DNA of 36,452 bases, from positions 1 to 36,452 of the forward strand of contig JAIBAP010000059.1 of NCBI GenBank assembly GCA_019695115.1. Reading direction: 5' to 3'. The DNA is from Caldilineales bacterium (GTDB lineage Bacteria > Chloroflexota > Anaerolineae > J102). The notes below the pieces were generated by a model. The model was given only the letters and a program-made list of their open reading frames with translations. It made no database searches and was not told the DNA's origin. This document shows, one piece after another, positions 17,744 through 26,573 of this stretch. Numbering within the stretch: position 1 is the first letter of the stretch; every line of letters begins with the position of its first letter. Both the position numbers and the translations under genes were made by a program.

Positions 17744-17842
17744 GCGTTCACCCCGTTCGCACCCCCATGCACACGCCGGCGTTCATCCCGTTCGCACGTC
17801 GGCGTGCTCACTCCGCAAGTGACGCAACACGCAACACGCAAC
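17744..17842. repeat. Repeats downstream of rsmI: 19-bp direct pair and ACGCAAC heptamers
   Basis: Positions 17744-17762 and 17779-17797 match except for one base (period 35). A 10-bp hairpin with one G-T pair (17772-17781 with 17797-17806) may terminate rsmI. Three ACGCAAC heptamers follow at 17822-17842. Confidence 0.8.
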
Positions 17843-17883
17843 ACGCGTAGGCAAATCGTAGGGCGGACGTGCGCCAGAGGGGT

Positions 17884-17912
17884 TTGACAGTTTCAGGCTC
17901 CGGCGCGATACT
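17884..17912 (+). promoter_or_regulatory. Strong predicted sigma-70 promoter upstream of the structured RNA
   Basis: A perfect TTGACA (17884-17889), a 17-bp spacer and GATACT (17907-17912). Predicted transcription start is near 17919. Confidence 0.65.
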
Positions 17913-17918
17913 AACCCC

Positions 17919-18038
17919 AGACGCGCTGAGAGCAATGCTCGCTCCCCGGTGCGCAGGAAGCCCCGCCATGAACATGGTTGCCGTGGTTCTCAGTCCGACA
18001 GTACAGGCGCTCGCAATCGTCGCGGGCGCCTGTTTTTT
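17919..18038 (+). ncRNA. Candidate structured RNA (about 120 nt) or leader of the SWIM gene
   Basis: The segment runs from a consensus promoter to a strong terminator. CTGAGAG (17926-17932) can pair with TTCTCAG (17987-17993), closing a domain with smaller hairpins such as CCATG-AA-CATGG (about 17966-17977). The terminator lies 55 nt before the SWIM start codon. It could be a stand-alone small RNA or a riboswitch/attenuator controlling the SWIM gene. I compared it by eye with TPP, cobalamin, fluoride and SRP RNA patterns and none fits. Confidence 0.5.
18003..18038 (+). terminator. Intrinsic terminator
   Basis: ACAGGCGC (18003-18010) pairs with GCGCCTGT (18026-18033), the inner stem extends further, and a run of six T follows (18033-18038). 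Confidence 0.85.
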
Positions 18039-18092
18039 GTGCTCACGGCGGGTCATCGTCACCCCCATCTACGCTCACAGGAGGCAGCGCGA

Positions 18093-18356
18093 ATGGATTC
18101 GGCAATGATCAGCAAGATCATGAAAGCCAAGCAGTATGCGCAAGAGCGCGACCGGATGCACTTTCGATCGTTCACCGTCGTCTTCACCGGCGACCATCGC
18201 GATCACACCGTCACCTACGACATGGGGCGCTGGAACTGCAATTGCGATTTCTTCCTCCAGCGCGGGGTATGTAGCCACACGATGGCAATGGAGCGGGTGC
18301 TGGAAGGGATGCTGCCCGCAGTAGCCGAGGCCGCATTGACGCCCGTCATGGCGTAA
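18093..18356 (+). CDS. Stand-alone SWIM zinc-finger protein, 87 aa
   Basis: A micro-protein made almost entirely of a SWIM domain: C49-x-C51-x8-C60-x-H62 (WNCNCDFFLQRGVCSHTMAMERVL), the CxCx(n)CxH signature of a zinc-binding fold that contacts DNA or protein in larger SNF2, transposase and plant proteins. Residues 1-45 form a helix and a beta-rich segment (FRSFTVVFTGDHRDHTVTYDM), as usual before the motif. AGGAGG lies 9 nt before ATG 18093. It is preceded by a promoter, a structured RNA candidate and a terminator, so expression may be conditional. Function unknown; a nucleic-acid-binding adaptor is the simplest guess. Confidence 0.85.
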   Translation: MDSAMISKIMKAKQYAQERDRMHFRSFTVVFTGDHRDHTVTYDMGRWNCNCDFFLQRGVCSHTMAMERVLEGMLPAVAEAALTPVMA

Positions 18357-18368
18357 ACGGTACACACG

Positions 18369-18398
18369 GGCGGGGCCGGTCGTGATGCCGGTCCCGCC
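18369..18398. terminator. Hairpin between convergent SWIM and EamA genes
   Basis: GGCGGGGCCGG (18369-18379) pairs fully with CCGGTCCCGCC (18388-18398) including one G-T pair, loop 8 nt. It lies between two convergent stop codons. Confidence 0.7.
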
Positions 18399-18399
18399 C

Positions 18400-19281
18400 C
18401 TAGCCCTGCACCAGCCAGACGCCGACCACGATCAACGCCCCGCCGAGGACGATCCAGATCGTGAGTGGTTCGCCCAGGACGGCGACTGCAAGCACTGCCC
18501 CCACCAGGGCAGTGGCATAGAGATAATGGCCCACGCGCGAAGCGGGGGTGTGGGCCAGCATATCCTGCCACCAGAAATTGCCCAGCGCGCCGGCGCCCAG
18601 GCCCAAAGCCAGCAGGCTGGCCCATGTCAGTGGCTGGCGGGGCCAGAAATCGGCCTCGGCCACGACAAAAGGCAACAGGGCGAGCAGACCGGTCGTCACG
18701 GCCAGGGCCAGCAACACCAGCGGGGGGGTGGAGGCCAGCAGGCGCTTGCTATAGATGATATAGATGGCCGCCGAAAGAGCCGAAGCGGTAGCCAGGACAT
18801 CCCCGCGCCACGTCTGCAGACCAAACTGCAACTCGGCCAGCTGCCCACCCGAAAGCGCCACTGCGCCCAGCAGCCCCAACCCCATGCCGCCGACCGCGCG
18901 CCAGCTGGGGCGCTCGCGCAGCCACGCCACCGCCAGGGCCACGACGAAGATGGGGGTCAGGTTGATCAGAAAACTGGTGTTGAAGACGGAGGTGTAGCCC
19001 AAAGCCAGGTTTTGCAGCCCGTAGAGGAGCGAAAAGCCGATGACGCCCAGAGCCGCGTAAGCCCACGGCCGCTGGCGAAACAACTGCCAGGCGACCCTGC
19101 CCTGGCCCGAAGCCAGGACAACACCCCAGATGGGGCCAAGCGCCAGCGCCCAGCGCCAGAAGGCCGTCGCCATCGGCCCGATCTCGCGCAGGGCCAGGGC
19201 CACGAAAAAGATCGCCGATCCCCACAGCACGACCACGATCACCGGCATGATCTGCCGCCATGGCGGCTGCTGGAAACTCAT
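18400..19281 (-). CDS. EamA/DMT-superfamily membrane transporter
   Basis: A 293-aa integral membrane protein with about ten transmembrane helices in two EamA halves (drug/metabolite transporter superfamily). The first half begins PVIVVVLWGSAIFFVALALREIGP and continues FNTSFLINLTPIFVVALAVAWLRERPS. The second half shows ASALSAAIYIIYSKRLL and GHYLYATALVGAVLAVAVLGEPLT, both typical. The family exports amino acids, nucleosides or other small metabolites; substrate unknown. Its start overlaps the smc stop by 4 bp (ATGA), so it is translated with smc. Confidence 0.9.
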   Translation of the reverse strand: MSFQQPPWRQIMPVIVVVLWGSAIFFVALALREIGPMATAFWRWALALGPIWGVVLASGQGRVAWQLFRQRPWAYAALGVIGFSLLYGLQNLALGYTSVFNTSFLINLTPIFVVALAVAWLRERPSWRAVGGMGLGLLGAVALSGGQLAELQFGLQTWRGDVLATASALSAAIYIIYSKRLLASTPPLVLLALAVTTGLLALLPFVVAEADFWPRQPLTWASLLALGLGAGALGNFWWQDMLAHTPASRVGHYLYATALVGAVLAVAVLGEPLTIWIVLGGALIVVGVWLVQG

Positions 19282-22200
19282 GGCGGGGCCGCCTCGAGCC
19301 GGTCGCCCTGCAGCCGCAACGAAAGCGCCTGCGACACACTGTCGGCGCCCATGCTGATGCCATAGATGGTATTGGCGGCCTCGATCGTGCCACGGTTGTG
19401 TGTGATCAGAATGAACTGGGCCTCGCGCGCCAACTCGCCCAACACCTCGCGCACGCGGCCGACATTGGCCTCGTCCAGCGCCGCATCCACTTCGTCCAGG
19501 ACGCAGAACGGCGTCGGACTGACGCTGAGGATGGCAAAGACGAGGGCGGCGGCCGTCAAAGCCCGCTCGCCGCCAGAGAGCATGGACAGGTTGGCCGCTT
19601 TCTTGCCGGGCGGGCGAGCGACGATCTCGACCCCGGTCGTATTCAGGTCGGCGGCGTCGGTCAGCATCAGCTTGGCCGTGCCGCCGCCAAACAGCCGGGT
19701 GAAGTAGCGGGTGAAGGCTTTGGCCACGGCCTCGAAGGTGCGTCGGAACTCCATCTCCATCAACTGATCCAGCTCGGCGATCACCTTCTGCAAACCGGCG
19801 CCGGCTTCTTCCAGGTCGGTCGCCTGCTGGACGAGGAAATCATGCCGGGAGTGGGTGGCGGCGAACTCGGCCTGGGCGCCGGGGTTGATCGGCCCCAGGC
19901 GGGCGATCACGCTTTTCAGGCGATGGATTTCCGCCTCGGTTTCCAGGGGCAACGAGTCGACGTTGGGCAGAGCGGTGACGATGTGATCGAAGGGCAGCGG
20001 CTCCTGCGCAGCTACGCCGGGTTCGGTCTCGGCCGACACCAGCCCGAAATCATGCTCGATCTGGCTGCGCAGATAGGAGAGGTGGTCGTCGGCCCGCTGC
20101 TGTGCCAGTTGCGCCTGGTTGAGATGCAATTGCTCCTGATGCAGTCGATTGCGGAGGTTCTCGCCCTGGCGCTCGTGCTCCAGCCAGCCGGCCTCGAGCT
20201 GGTCGAGTTCGGCCTGGGCGGGGTCGATCCTGGCCGCCAGATCCCCGTAGGCGGCATCGGTCAGGCTGTGCTCCGCCGACAGCCGGGCCAGGTCGGCCTC
20301 GAGGGCGACGATTTCAGCGGCGAGGGTCTGGTCGCGGCGCTGGCGCGCGGCCATCTCGGCTTCGGTCTGCTGCAGGGCGGCGCTGTGGCTCTCGACCAGC
20401 GCCCCCTGGCTGCGTCGCGTGGCTTCGATGGCGTCGAGCCGGGCCTGGGCCTGCGCCACCGCCTGCACCAGACCGGCCGTCGCCAGCGCAGCCAGCCGTT
20501 CCTCCAGGGCGGCGATGCGGGCGGCCGCCTGTTCTTGCTGGGCCTTGAACTCGTCGGTCTCCTGCCGCAGCCCCGCCAGCTGCCGGCCCAGGTTCTCCAT
20601 CTCCCCGGCCAGCTTGGCGGCGCGCTCGCGGCGCCAGGCTTCGGACTGACGGGCGCGGTCGATGGCCGCCTGGGTGCGGGCCAGGCCGGCCGTGCGCTGG
20701 CGCTCGGTCTCACCCAGGGCCGACGCCTGCCGCACCAACTCGGTCAGTTGTTCGTCCACCGCCCGCAGGGCCTGGTTCAGCCCCTCGACCTCCTGGCTCA
20801 GCCCCCTGGCGCTGGCCTCGACCTCGGCGATCTGAGCGGGCAACACCCGCCATTCGCGCTCGCGGGCCAACATCCCGCCCTTCTGCTTCTGGTCGCGGCT
20901 GCCGCCGCTGACGCTGCCGCCGGGATGGACGTAATCGCCTTCGAGGGTGACGAGGCGGGGTCGCTCCTGGCGCCCGCTCTCGGCGCGGGCCTCTCCCCGG
21001 CTGAGGCGCCGGGCCGCGGCCAGGTCGGTCACGACCAGGATCTGGCCGAGCAGCAGCTCGACGGCGGGGCCAACCTGGGGATCGAAGCCGATCTGATCCG
21101 CCGCCCAGCCAATGACCCCCGTCTCGCGCGGGAGGGGGAGACGAGGTTGTGGGCGGAGATTGTCGAGGGGCAGGAAAGTGGCCCGGCCGCCCTGCGTCTG
21201 TTTGAGATAGGCGATGGCCGCCTCGGCATCGTCCCAGCCGGCGACGACGACATCCTGAATCCGGGTGCCCAGGGCCACCTCGATCGCTTGCTCGAAACGG
21301 TCGGGCACATCCAGCAAGGTGGCCATGGGGCCGAAGACGCCGCTCAATTGCCGGCGCTGGCTGGCGGCCATCACCTGGCGCACGCCCGCGAACAGGCCCT
21401 CGCCCTCGCTGCGCAGGCGGTCGAGCAGGTCGAAACGGGCGCGCAGGGCGCGCAATTGCGCCTCCAGTTCGGCCCGCTGGCCTTCGATCTGCCCGCGCCT
21501 GGCGATCAATTCCTGGCGGCGCTTCTCGGTCGCCTGGTGTCGCTGGCGCAGGGCGGTGATGTCCTCGCCCAGCGTGCGGAGGTCGGCGCTGGCGGCATCG
21601 AACTCGGCCTGCAGACGGGCGGCTTCGGCGGCGGCGGCATCGGCGGCGCTCAGTTCGGCGCTGCGTTCGGCCTGGACGGTCTGGCGGCGCTCTTTGGCCT
21701 GAACGATGCGGTTCTCGCGGTCGGCCAGACGGGTGCTGAAATCGAGATGTTTGCGCCGCACGGTCGCCAGGTCGGCGTCGGTCTGGCGGCGTTCGTTTTC
21801 GAGGGCGGCCAGTTCGCCGCGGGCCTGAGCCAGGCCATCCTGGTGCTCTTGGCGTTGGGCGATCACCGTCCTCAGCACAGCCTCGGCGGCAGCCAGTCGT
21901 TCGCCCTCGCCCTGGCGCCGCGCCGACAACACCTGTAACTCCTGCCCGGTGCGGGCGCGGTCGGCCCCCAGGCTGCGCAGACGCTCGCCGCCAACGGCTT
22001 GCTCGCGAGCCAGTTGGTTGCGGACGCCGGCCTGAGCATCGAGTTGCCGCCGCCACTCGGCCAGCTGCGCCCGCAACTCGGTCTGGCGCTGACGCAAGGC
22101 GGTCGTGGCCAGACTGTGGGCGTCGATCGCACCCTGGCTGCGGTCGAGGATGGTCTGCCACTGGGCGACGGCGGCGCGGGCGTCCACCAGCTTGCCCAGG

Positions 22201-22910
22201 GCCAGCCGCCAGTTGTAGCCATACCAGACGAGCAACAGCTTGCGCAATTCGGCGCCGAATTCCTCATATTGGCGGGCGCGCTCGGCCTGGCGTTCCAGTT
22301 GGCGCAGGCGGGGGCTGATCTCGGCGATGATGTCGCGCACGCGGTTCAGGTTGTCGCCGGTCTGCTCCAGCTTCTCCAGGGTTTGGCGGCGCTTGTTGCG
22401 ATAGGTGGTGATGCCCGCCGCTTCCTCGAACAGTTCGCGGCGGTCTTCGGGGCGGAGGGCCAGGGCCTGGTCGATGAGACCCTGGCCGATGACCAGGTGG
22501 GTGCGGCGCCCCAGGCCCGAACGGTCGAGCAATTCCTGCACGTCGCGCAGCCGCACCTTCTGGCCGTTGAGAAAATACTCGTTCTCACCCGAACGGTAGG
22601 CGCGACGCCCGATCACCACCTCGTTGAAATCGAGCGGCAGCCAGTTGTCGGTATTGTCTAGGGTGAGGACGGCCTCGGCCATGCCCATGCGGGCGCGCTC
22701 GCTCGACCCGTTGAAAATCATGTCATCGGTTTTTTTTCCCCGCAAAGCGGTGTAGGATTGCTCGCCCATCACCCAGCGCACGGCGTCGGCCAGGTTGGAC
22801 TTGCCGCTGCCGTTGGGGCCGACGATGGCGGTGATGCCTTCGTCGAAGATGAATTCGGTTTTGTTGGCGAAGGTTTTGTAGCCGTGGAGATGGAGCTTTT
22901 TCAGTCGCAT
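19278..22910 (-). CDS. smc: Chromosome segregation protein SMC
   Basis: A 1,210-aa SMC ATPase that, with ScpA/ScpB, condenses and segregates the chromosome. The N-terminus [20 protein letters not shown] is the standard SMC start. Walker A is GPNGSGKS at 31-38. Two long Gln/Glu/Arg/Ala-rich coiled coils flank a hinge at about 515-640 ([37 protein letters not shown]). The C-terminal head has the signature [13 protein letters not shown] near 1108 and Walker [13 protein letters not shown] near 1135. Length is normal. It is followed by the overlapping EamA gene and preceded by a membrane protein gene on the same strand. Frame is intact. Confidence 0.97.
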   Translation of the reverse strand: MRLKKLHLHGYKTFANKTEFIFDEGITAIVGPNGSGKSNLADAVRWVMGEQSYTALRGKKTDDMIFNGSSERARMGMAEAVLTLDNTDNWLPLDFNEVVIGRRAYRSGENEYFLNGQKVRLRDVQELLDRSGLGRRTHLVIGQGLIDQALALRPEDRRELFEEAAGITTYRNKRRQTLEKLEQTGDNLNRVRDIIAEISPRLRQLERQAERARQYEEFGAELRKLLLVWYGYNWRLALGKLVDARAAVAQWQTILDRSQGAIDAHSLATTALRQRQTELRAQLAEWRRQLDAQAGVRNQLAREQAVGGERLRSLGADRARTGQELQVLSARRQGEGERLAAAEAVLRTVIAQRQEHQDGLAQARGELAALENERRQTDADLATVRRKHLDFSTRLADRENRIVQAKERRQTVQAERSAELSAADAAAAEAARLQAEFDAASADLRTLGEDITALRQRHQATEKRRQELIARRGQIEGQRAELEAQLRALRARFDLLDRLRSEGEGLFAGVRQVMAASQRRQLSGVFGPMATLLDVPDRFEQAIEVALGTRIQDVVVAGWDDAEAAIAYLKQTQGGRATFLPLDNLRPQPRLPLPRETGVIGWAADQIGFDPQVGPAVELLLGQILVVTDLAAARRLSRGEARAESGRQERPRLVTLEGDYVHPGGSVSGGSRDQKQKGGMLAREREWRVLPAQIAEVEASARGLSQEVEGLNQALRAVDEQLTELVRQASALGETERQRTAGLARTQAAIDRARQSEAWRRERAAKLAGEMENLGRQLAGLRQETDEFKAQQEQAAARIAALEERLAALATAGLVQAVAQAQARLDAIEATRRSQGALVESHSAALQQTEAEMAARQRRDQTLAAEIVALEADLARLSAEHSLTDAAYGDLAARIDPAQAELDQLEAGWLEHERQGENLRNRLHQEQLHLNQAQLAQQRADDHLSYLRSQIEHDFGLVSAETEPGVAAQEPLPFDHIVTALPNVDSLPLETEAEIHRLKSVIARLGPINPGAQAEFAATHSRHDFLVQQATDLEEAGAGLQKVIAELDQLMEMEFRRTFEAVAKAFTRYFTRLFGGGTAKLMLTDAADLNTTGVEIVARPPGKKAANLSMLSGGERALTAAALVFAILSVSPTPFCVLDEVDAALDEANVGRVREVLGELAREAQFILITHNRGTIEAANTIYGISMGADSVSQALSLRLQGDRLEAAPP

Positions 22911-22946
22911 GGGGCAGAAGGCGGCCCGAACCCAGGGGGGTTCTGG

Positions 22947-23666
22947 TCAGCGGATCAGTGAGCGCAGGGGCGAGGCCAGGAGGGAGGGGAGCAGGAGATG
23001 GAGGAGGAAGGCGAGGAGGAGGGCAAGGAGGCCGGTGAGCGCCAGGCGCCGGCGGTCGCGCGTCAGCAGGCCGTGGACATTGCCCGTGACCAGCGGTTCG
23101 GCCATGAACACGCTCAACGCCGCCCAGGCAACGATCTCGGCCAGGGTCCAGGGCGGGAGGCCGGCAACCACGGCCAGAGGGCTGGCGGCGTCGAGAAGGT
23201 TGGCCGTCCACAGGCCCAGGATGCTCAGTTCGCGAGCGGCGACGATGAGCGGCAGCAGGCCGGCGGTGAGGGCGCCGCCCGCCAGCAGCAGGCCGGTGCG
23301 CCGGAGGAAGGCCGGGAGCCAGGAGGCCGCTGGCTCACTGGCGCCGCCCTGACCGCCCAGCCACAGCATCTGGCTGGCGATGAACTGCGTGCTGCCCGGC
23401 ACGGCCGCCTGGGCCTCCATCTGGCCCAGGGCCCGGCCGGCGACGAGGCTGATCAGGAAGACCAGGGCCGCCCAAAAGACGACGAAGCGCACGGCGACAT
23501 CGACGCGGGCATGGCGCAGCGACCAGAGCAGAAACGGCCAGACCAGGAGGCCGCCGATCACGGGCATGGCAGTTTGCTGCCGGGTGACGAAGCCTATGAC
23601 CATGCTCAGGGTCAGGCCCACGGCCAGGGCAAGATAGAGGATCGGGTCAGCGGCAAGGAGGCGCAT
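22947..23666 (-). CDS. Polytopic membrane protein of unknown function
   Basis: A 239-aa protein with about six hydrophobic segments (LYLALAVGLTLSMVIGFV, MPVIGGLLVWPFLLW, FVVFWAALVFLISLVAG, LLLAGGALTAGLLPLIVAA, and a C-terminal LTGLLALLLAFLLHLLLPSLL). This arrangement resembles Yip1-like membrane proteins but is not a clear match. The ATG at 23666 is preceded directly by seven C and an array of ACCTGCG/ACTTGCG heptamers, so there is no normal ribosome binding site. It lies upstream of smc on the same strand, gap 36 bp. Confidence 0.7.
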   Translation of the reverse strand: MRLLAADPILYLALAVGLTLSMVIGFVTRQQTAMPVIGGLLVWPFLLWSLRHARVDVAVRFVVFWAALVFLISLVAGRALGQMEAQAAVPGSTQFIASQMLWLGGQGGASEPAASWLPAFLRRTGLLLAGGALTAGLLPLIVAARELSILGLWTANLLDAASPLAVVAGLPPWTLAEIVAWAALSVFMAEPLVTGNVHGLLTRDRRRLALTGLLALLLAFLLHLLLPSLLASPLRSLIR

Positions 23667-23785
23667 GGGGGGGCAAGTCGCAAGTCGCAGGTGGCAGGTC
23701 GCAGGTTCTTCGTTGATTGTTGATTGTTGATTGTTGATTGTTGATTGTTGACTGTTTCTACTTGTCTACTTGCCTACCTACTCTT
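23667..23785. repeat. Composite short tandem-repeat leader upstream of the membrane protein gene
   Basis: Read on the minus strand towards the gene: CAAGTAGA-type octamers (plus strand about 23757-23785), then six CAATCAA-type heptamers (23713-23754, TTGATTG on the plus strand), then ACCTGCG/ACTTGCG heptamers (23675-23706), then a C-run (23667-23673) touching the ATG. The same order of modules is found at 35383-35482. Confidence 0.93.
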
Positions 23786-23814
23786 CACCCCCCCAGTCAG
23801 TGTAGCACGCGGGG

Positions 23815-24675
23815 TCAGGGCGCTGGCAAGATTTCGTGCGGGGGGTGGCGGGGTGTGCGCAGGAGGCGGCGGGCCAGGTCGTCGACCAGGATCAGGCGGC
23901 GGGGGGCGACGAAATCGGGCGGGGTGGGGAGGCCGAGGATGCCGGCCGGGTCGAGGCCCAGCCGCCGGCACAGCAGCAGGCCGAATTCGTAGCGGCTGAG
24001 CGGTGAAGGCCCGGCCAGGTTGAGGACGCCGGTGAAGGAGCCGCCGGCCAGCTCGACCAGGCTGGCTGCCAGGTCGGGGGCATAGACCGGGCAGCGGATC
24101 TGGTCGCTGAAGAGGGTGATGGTCTGCCCCGCCCGCAGGCCCTCGACCAGCCAGGTGGTGCTGTGGTCGAGCGGGTCGAAGCCATAGATGAGCGAGGTGC
24201 GAACGATGACCGGGGCGGGATGGAGACGGCGCACCAGGTTCTCGGCCCGGGCTTTGGCGCGGCCGTGCGGGTTGAGGGGGTCGGGCTGACCGGGAGGCGG
24301 TTCGGGACAGGGCAGGGCCGTCTCGTCATAGCGGTCGGCGGCGCCGTCGAAGATGATGTCGGTCGAGAGGTGGATCAACCGGGCGCCGGTCTCGGCGGCG
24401 GCGGCGGCGATGTGGGCGCTGCCCTGAACGATGACGGCGTCGAAGTCGGCCGGCTGGCGAGCGATGGCGGTGTGGAGGATGAGGTCGGGGCGGATCGAGC
24501 GTATGGCCGCGTTCACGGCCCCGGCTTGGGTGATATCCAGCGCCAGCGGCGTGAGGCCTGGACGCGAGGCAACGGGCCGGCGGTGGCAGCCGGCCCATAC
24601 CCGCCAGTCGGCGGGCAGGTGGTCGAGCAGGCGCCGGCCCAGGTAGCCGCCGGCGCCGGTGATGAGGACGCGCAT
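23815..24675 (-). CDS. RmlD-like NAD(P)-dependent sugar reductase (dTDP-4-dehydrorhamnose reductase family)
   Basis: A 286-aa extended short-chain dehydrogenase of the RmlD substrate-binding family, which reduces 4-keto nucleotide sugars such as dTDP-4-dehydrorhamnose. The Rossmann motif GAGGYLG lies at residues 7-13. LIHLSTDIIFDGAADRYDE matches the STDYVFDG region. The active-site segment reads NPHGRAKARAE: His137 stands where the catalytic Tyr of YxxxK is expected, with Lys141 present. Enzyme activity may therefore be changed or lost. ATG 24675 (MRVLITGAG) is preferred over 24687 by family alignment. It is 70 bp downstream of the CrtI-like gene on the same strand. Confidence 0.82.
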   Translation of the reverse strand: MRVLITGAGGYLGRRLLDHLPADWRVWAGCHRRPVASRPGLTPLALDITQAGAVNAAIRSIRPDLILHTAIARQPADFDAVIVQGSAHIAAAAAETGARLIHLSTDIIFDGAADRYDETALPCPEPPPGQPDPLNPHGRAKARAENLVRRLHPAPVIVRTSLIYGFDPLDHSTTWLVEGLRAGQTITLFSDQIRCPVYAPDLAASLVELAGGSFTGVLNLAGPSPLSRYEFGLLLCRRLGLDPAGILGLPTPPDFVAPRRLILVDDLARRLLRTPRHPPHEILPAP

Positions 24676-24745
24676 CGAGCGGCCCATGCTAAGGCCGCCA
24701 GCCCCAAAATGCCAACTCCAGATGCGGCCAGCAGGGGAGGCTTGC

Positions 24746-26254
24746 TCAGGGTGTCGAGGTCAGGAAGGGCTTGCCGTCGGCGTAGCACAGCAGTTGCACC
24801 ACGTTCCGGCCCGAAATCGCCGCCATCGGCACGGTGCCGCCCGGTTCGACCCACTGTCCGCACTGGTAGAAATGGCCCAGTCGGGGCAGCGTGTTGGCCA
24901 TGCCGGCGATCATCATCCGCATCGTCTGTTTCGTCAGCAGCCAGCCGCAGGTCGAACCGAGCCAATTGCCGGTGTAGCGTTCGTAGCTCAGCGGCGTTGC
25001 CACATCGCAGACCTCGATCTGGTTGCCGAGGCCGGGGTAGATGCGCTCCAGAAAGCCAATCACCTGCTCGGCCACCTGCGACTGCTCGCTGTCATACAGT
25101 CTTCGCCCGTAGATACGTTGCCAGTAGCCGTAGTCGCTACGGATCATCACCTCGATCACCGAGTGGCCGGCGGGCGCCAGGCTGGGGTCGAAACAGTAGT
25201 GCTTGACGCCGACTTCCTGGCGCTGCTCACCGGCAAGTTCGAGCGGCTGCTCCAGCAGGTAGGTGACCCAGTGCGGCTCGCGGCTGAGGTCGCGCTGCAC
25301 GCCCAGCGAGACCTGCACCTGTGAATGGATGGGCATGCGCCCTCGGTAGAGTCGATCGAGCCTGGCATGGGTGTAGTTGCCGTCGAGCAGATCGTAGACC
25401 GTCTTGTAGCCATCGGCGGCCGAGATGACCGCATCGGCCCGGTGTTCGCTATCGTCATAGAGCCTGACCCCCACGGCCCGGTTGTTCTCGACCAGGATCT
25501 TCTCCACCTGGGCCTTGTAGTGGATCTGCCCACCCAACTGTCGGTAGCGCTGTTCGATGGCGCGAGCGAAGGCCAGCGAACCGCCGGCCGGGAAGGCGGC
25601 GTTGCCGGTGTGCATGGCCGCCAGCACCGACAGGGCGCCGATCATGGGGATTTCGGGCCAGCCGAAGACGAGGGCCATTGCCCTGGTCAGCAAAGGGTCG
25701 CGGAAACGGGCGCCGAACTCCCCCGCCGACACTGTCGCCCAGCGGGCCAGGGCGCCCACGAACGGCAGCATCGCCCGGCCCAGGGCCATGCCATCGGCCG
25801 GCCTCATCAACGACTTCGGCTTCTGTCTCATCGCCGACATGTCGAAGCGGGTGAACAGCCGCACACCGTCGGCAAGGCGCTGGCTGAGCCTGGCATCGGC
25901 CGGCGAGAGCGCCGTCATGTGCTCTTGGAGACGGTCGGGGTCGCAGTAGGCGATGAAGGTGCGGCCATCCGGCGCGGTGACGCGCATCAATTCCTCATGG
26001 TCGATCATCGCCCGGCCCTGCACTGCGCCCAGTTCTTCCCACAGGCGATGGAAAGGCTGGCCGGCGCCAGAGCCAAACAGATAATGGATGCAGCCATCGA
26101 AGACATAGCCCTTGCGCTCCCAGGCGGTGCAAAGGCCCCCCGGCAGATCATGCAACTCGAAGATTTGGCTGCGATAGCCGTTCATTTGGGCGTAGCAGCC
26201 TGCGGCCAGCCCGGCAATGCCGGCGCCGATGATGATAAGCGATTTGTTGGACAT
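24746..26254 (-). CDS. CrtI/phytoene-desaturase-like FAD-dependent oxidoreductase
   Basis: A 502-aa flavoprotein of the phytoene desaturase/amine oxidase group. The FAD-binding motif IIIGAGIAGLAAG spans residues 7-19. A second diagnostic motif, DLPGGLCTAWERKGYVFDGCIHYLFGSG, follows, as in CrtI and carotenoid isomerase-like proteins. A mid-protein motif GGSLAFARAIEQRYRQLGGQI corresponds to the region before the second FAD contact. The C-terminus has GQWVEPGGTVPMAAISGRNVVQLL. No other carotenoid gene is in the window, so the substrate is open. ATG 26254 puts the nucleotide motif at the N-terminus. A palindrome overlaps its predicted -35 box. Confidence 0.88.
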   Translation of the reverse strand: MSNKSLIIIGAGIAGLAAGCYAQMNGYRSQIFELHDLPGGLCTAWERKGYVFDGCIHYLFGSGAGQPFHRLWEELGAVQGRAMIDHEELMRVTAPDGRTFIAYCDPDRLQEHMTALSPADARLSQRLADGVRLFTRFDMSAMRQKPKSLMRPADGMALGRAMLPFVGALARWATVSAGEFGARFRDPLLTRAMALVFGWPEIPMIGALSVLAAMHTGNAAFPAGGSLAFARAIEQRYRQLGGQIHYKAQVEKILVENNRAVGVRLYDDSEHRADAVISAADGYKTVYDLLDGNYTHARLDRLYRGRMPIHSQVQVSLGVQRDLSREPHWVTYLLEQPLELAGEQRQEVGVKHYCFDPSLAPAGHSVIEVMIRSDYGYWQRIYGRRLYDSEQSQVAEQVIGFLERIYPGLGNQIEVCDVATPLSYERYTGNWLGSTCGWLLTKQTMRMMIAGMANTLPRLGHFYQCGQWVEPGGTVPMAAISGRNVVQLLCYADGKPFLTSTP

Positions 26255-26297
26255 AAGAACGCTGCCAAACCTCGACAAAAATGTGATTTGCGCACCC

Positions 26298-26343
26298 ATT
26301 ATCGCTACACCCGCACTCCCTGACTATGATGGGCGTCATAGTC
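26298..26343 (-). promoter_or_regulatory. Predicted promoter and overlapping palindromic operator for the CrtI-like gene
   Basis: On the minus strand TAGTCA (26326-26321), 17 bp, GATAAT (26303-26298). A perfect inverted repeat GACTATGA-N6-TCATAGTC (26322-26343) covers the -35 box. The rest of the 320-bp gap up to the Uma2 stop shows only a possible coding remnant (26400-26575) on the minus strand, without a start codon. Confidence 0.5.
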
Positions 26344-26573
26344 GTTCAAGGTTCTGGCGAAGCCCCTGTCACACTGTGTCGAAGAAGCGACCACTGTGGC
26401 AGGGCGATGTCGCTCATGTCTATCACAACACCAGCGGATCGCGCCGAAACGCTTTGCCGCCCCCCTGTCCCCGTGCTAGACTGATCTCCTTCGCATTTGC
26501 GTACGCACGGTACTGCTCCAAGGTGACGATATCGGCGCCGACGCCCGCTCGGTCTACCAGGTCCTGCTTGCCC

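Noticed and set aside
17919-18038. Assignment of the structured RNA as bacterial SRP RNA or a TPP riboswitch
   Set aside because: The conserved GGAAGG-x-AGCAGCC and TPP core sequences are not present.
19260-21938. An 892-codon open frame on the plus strand opposite smc
   Set aside because: Composition is Gly/Gln/Leu-rich with no motif. The minus strand encodes full-length SMC.
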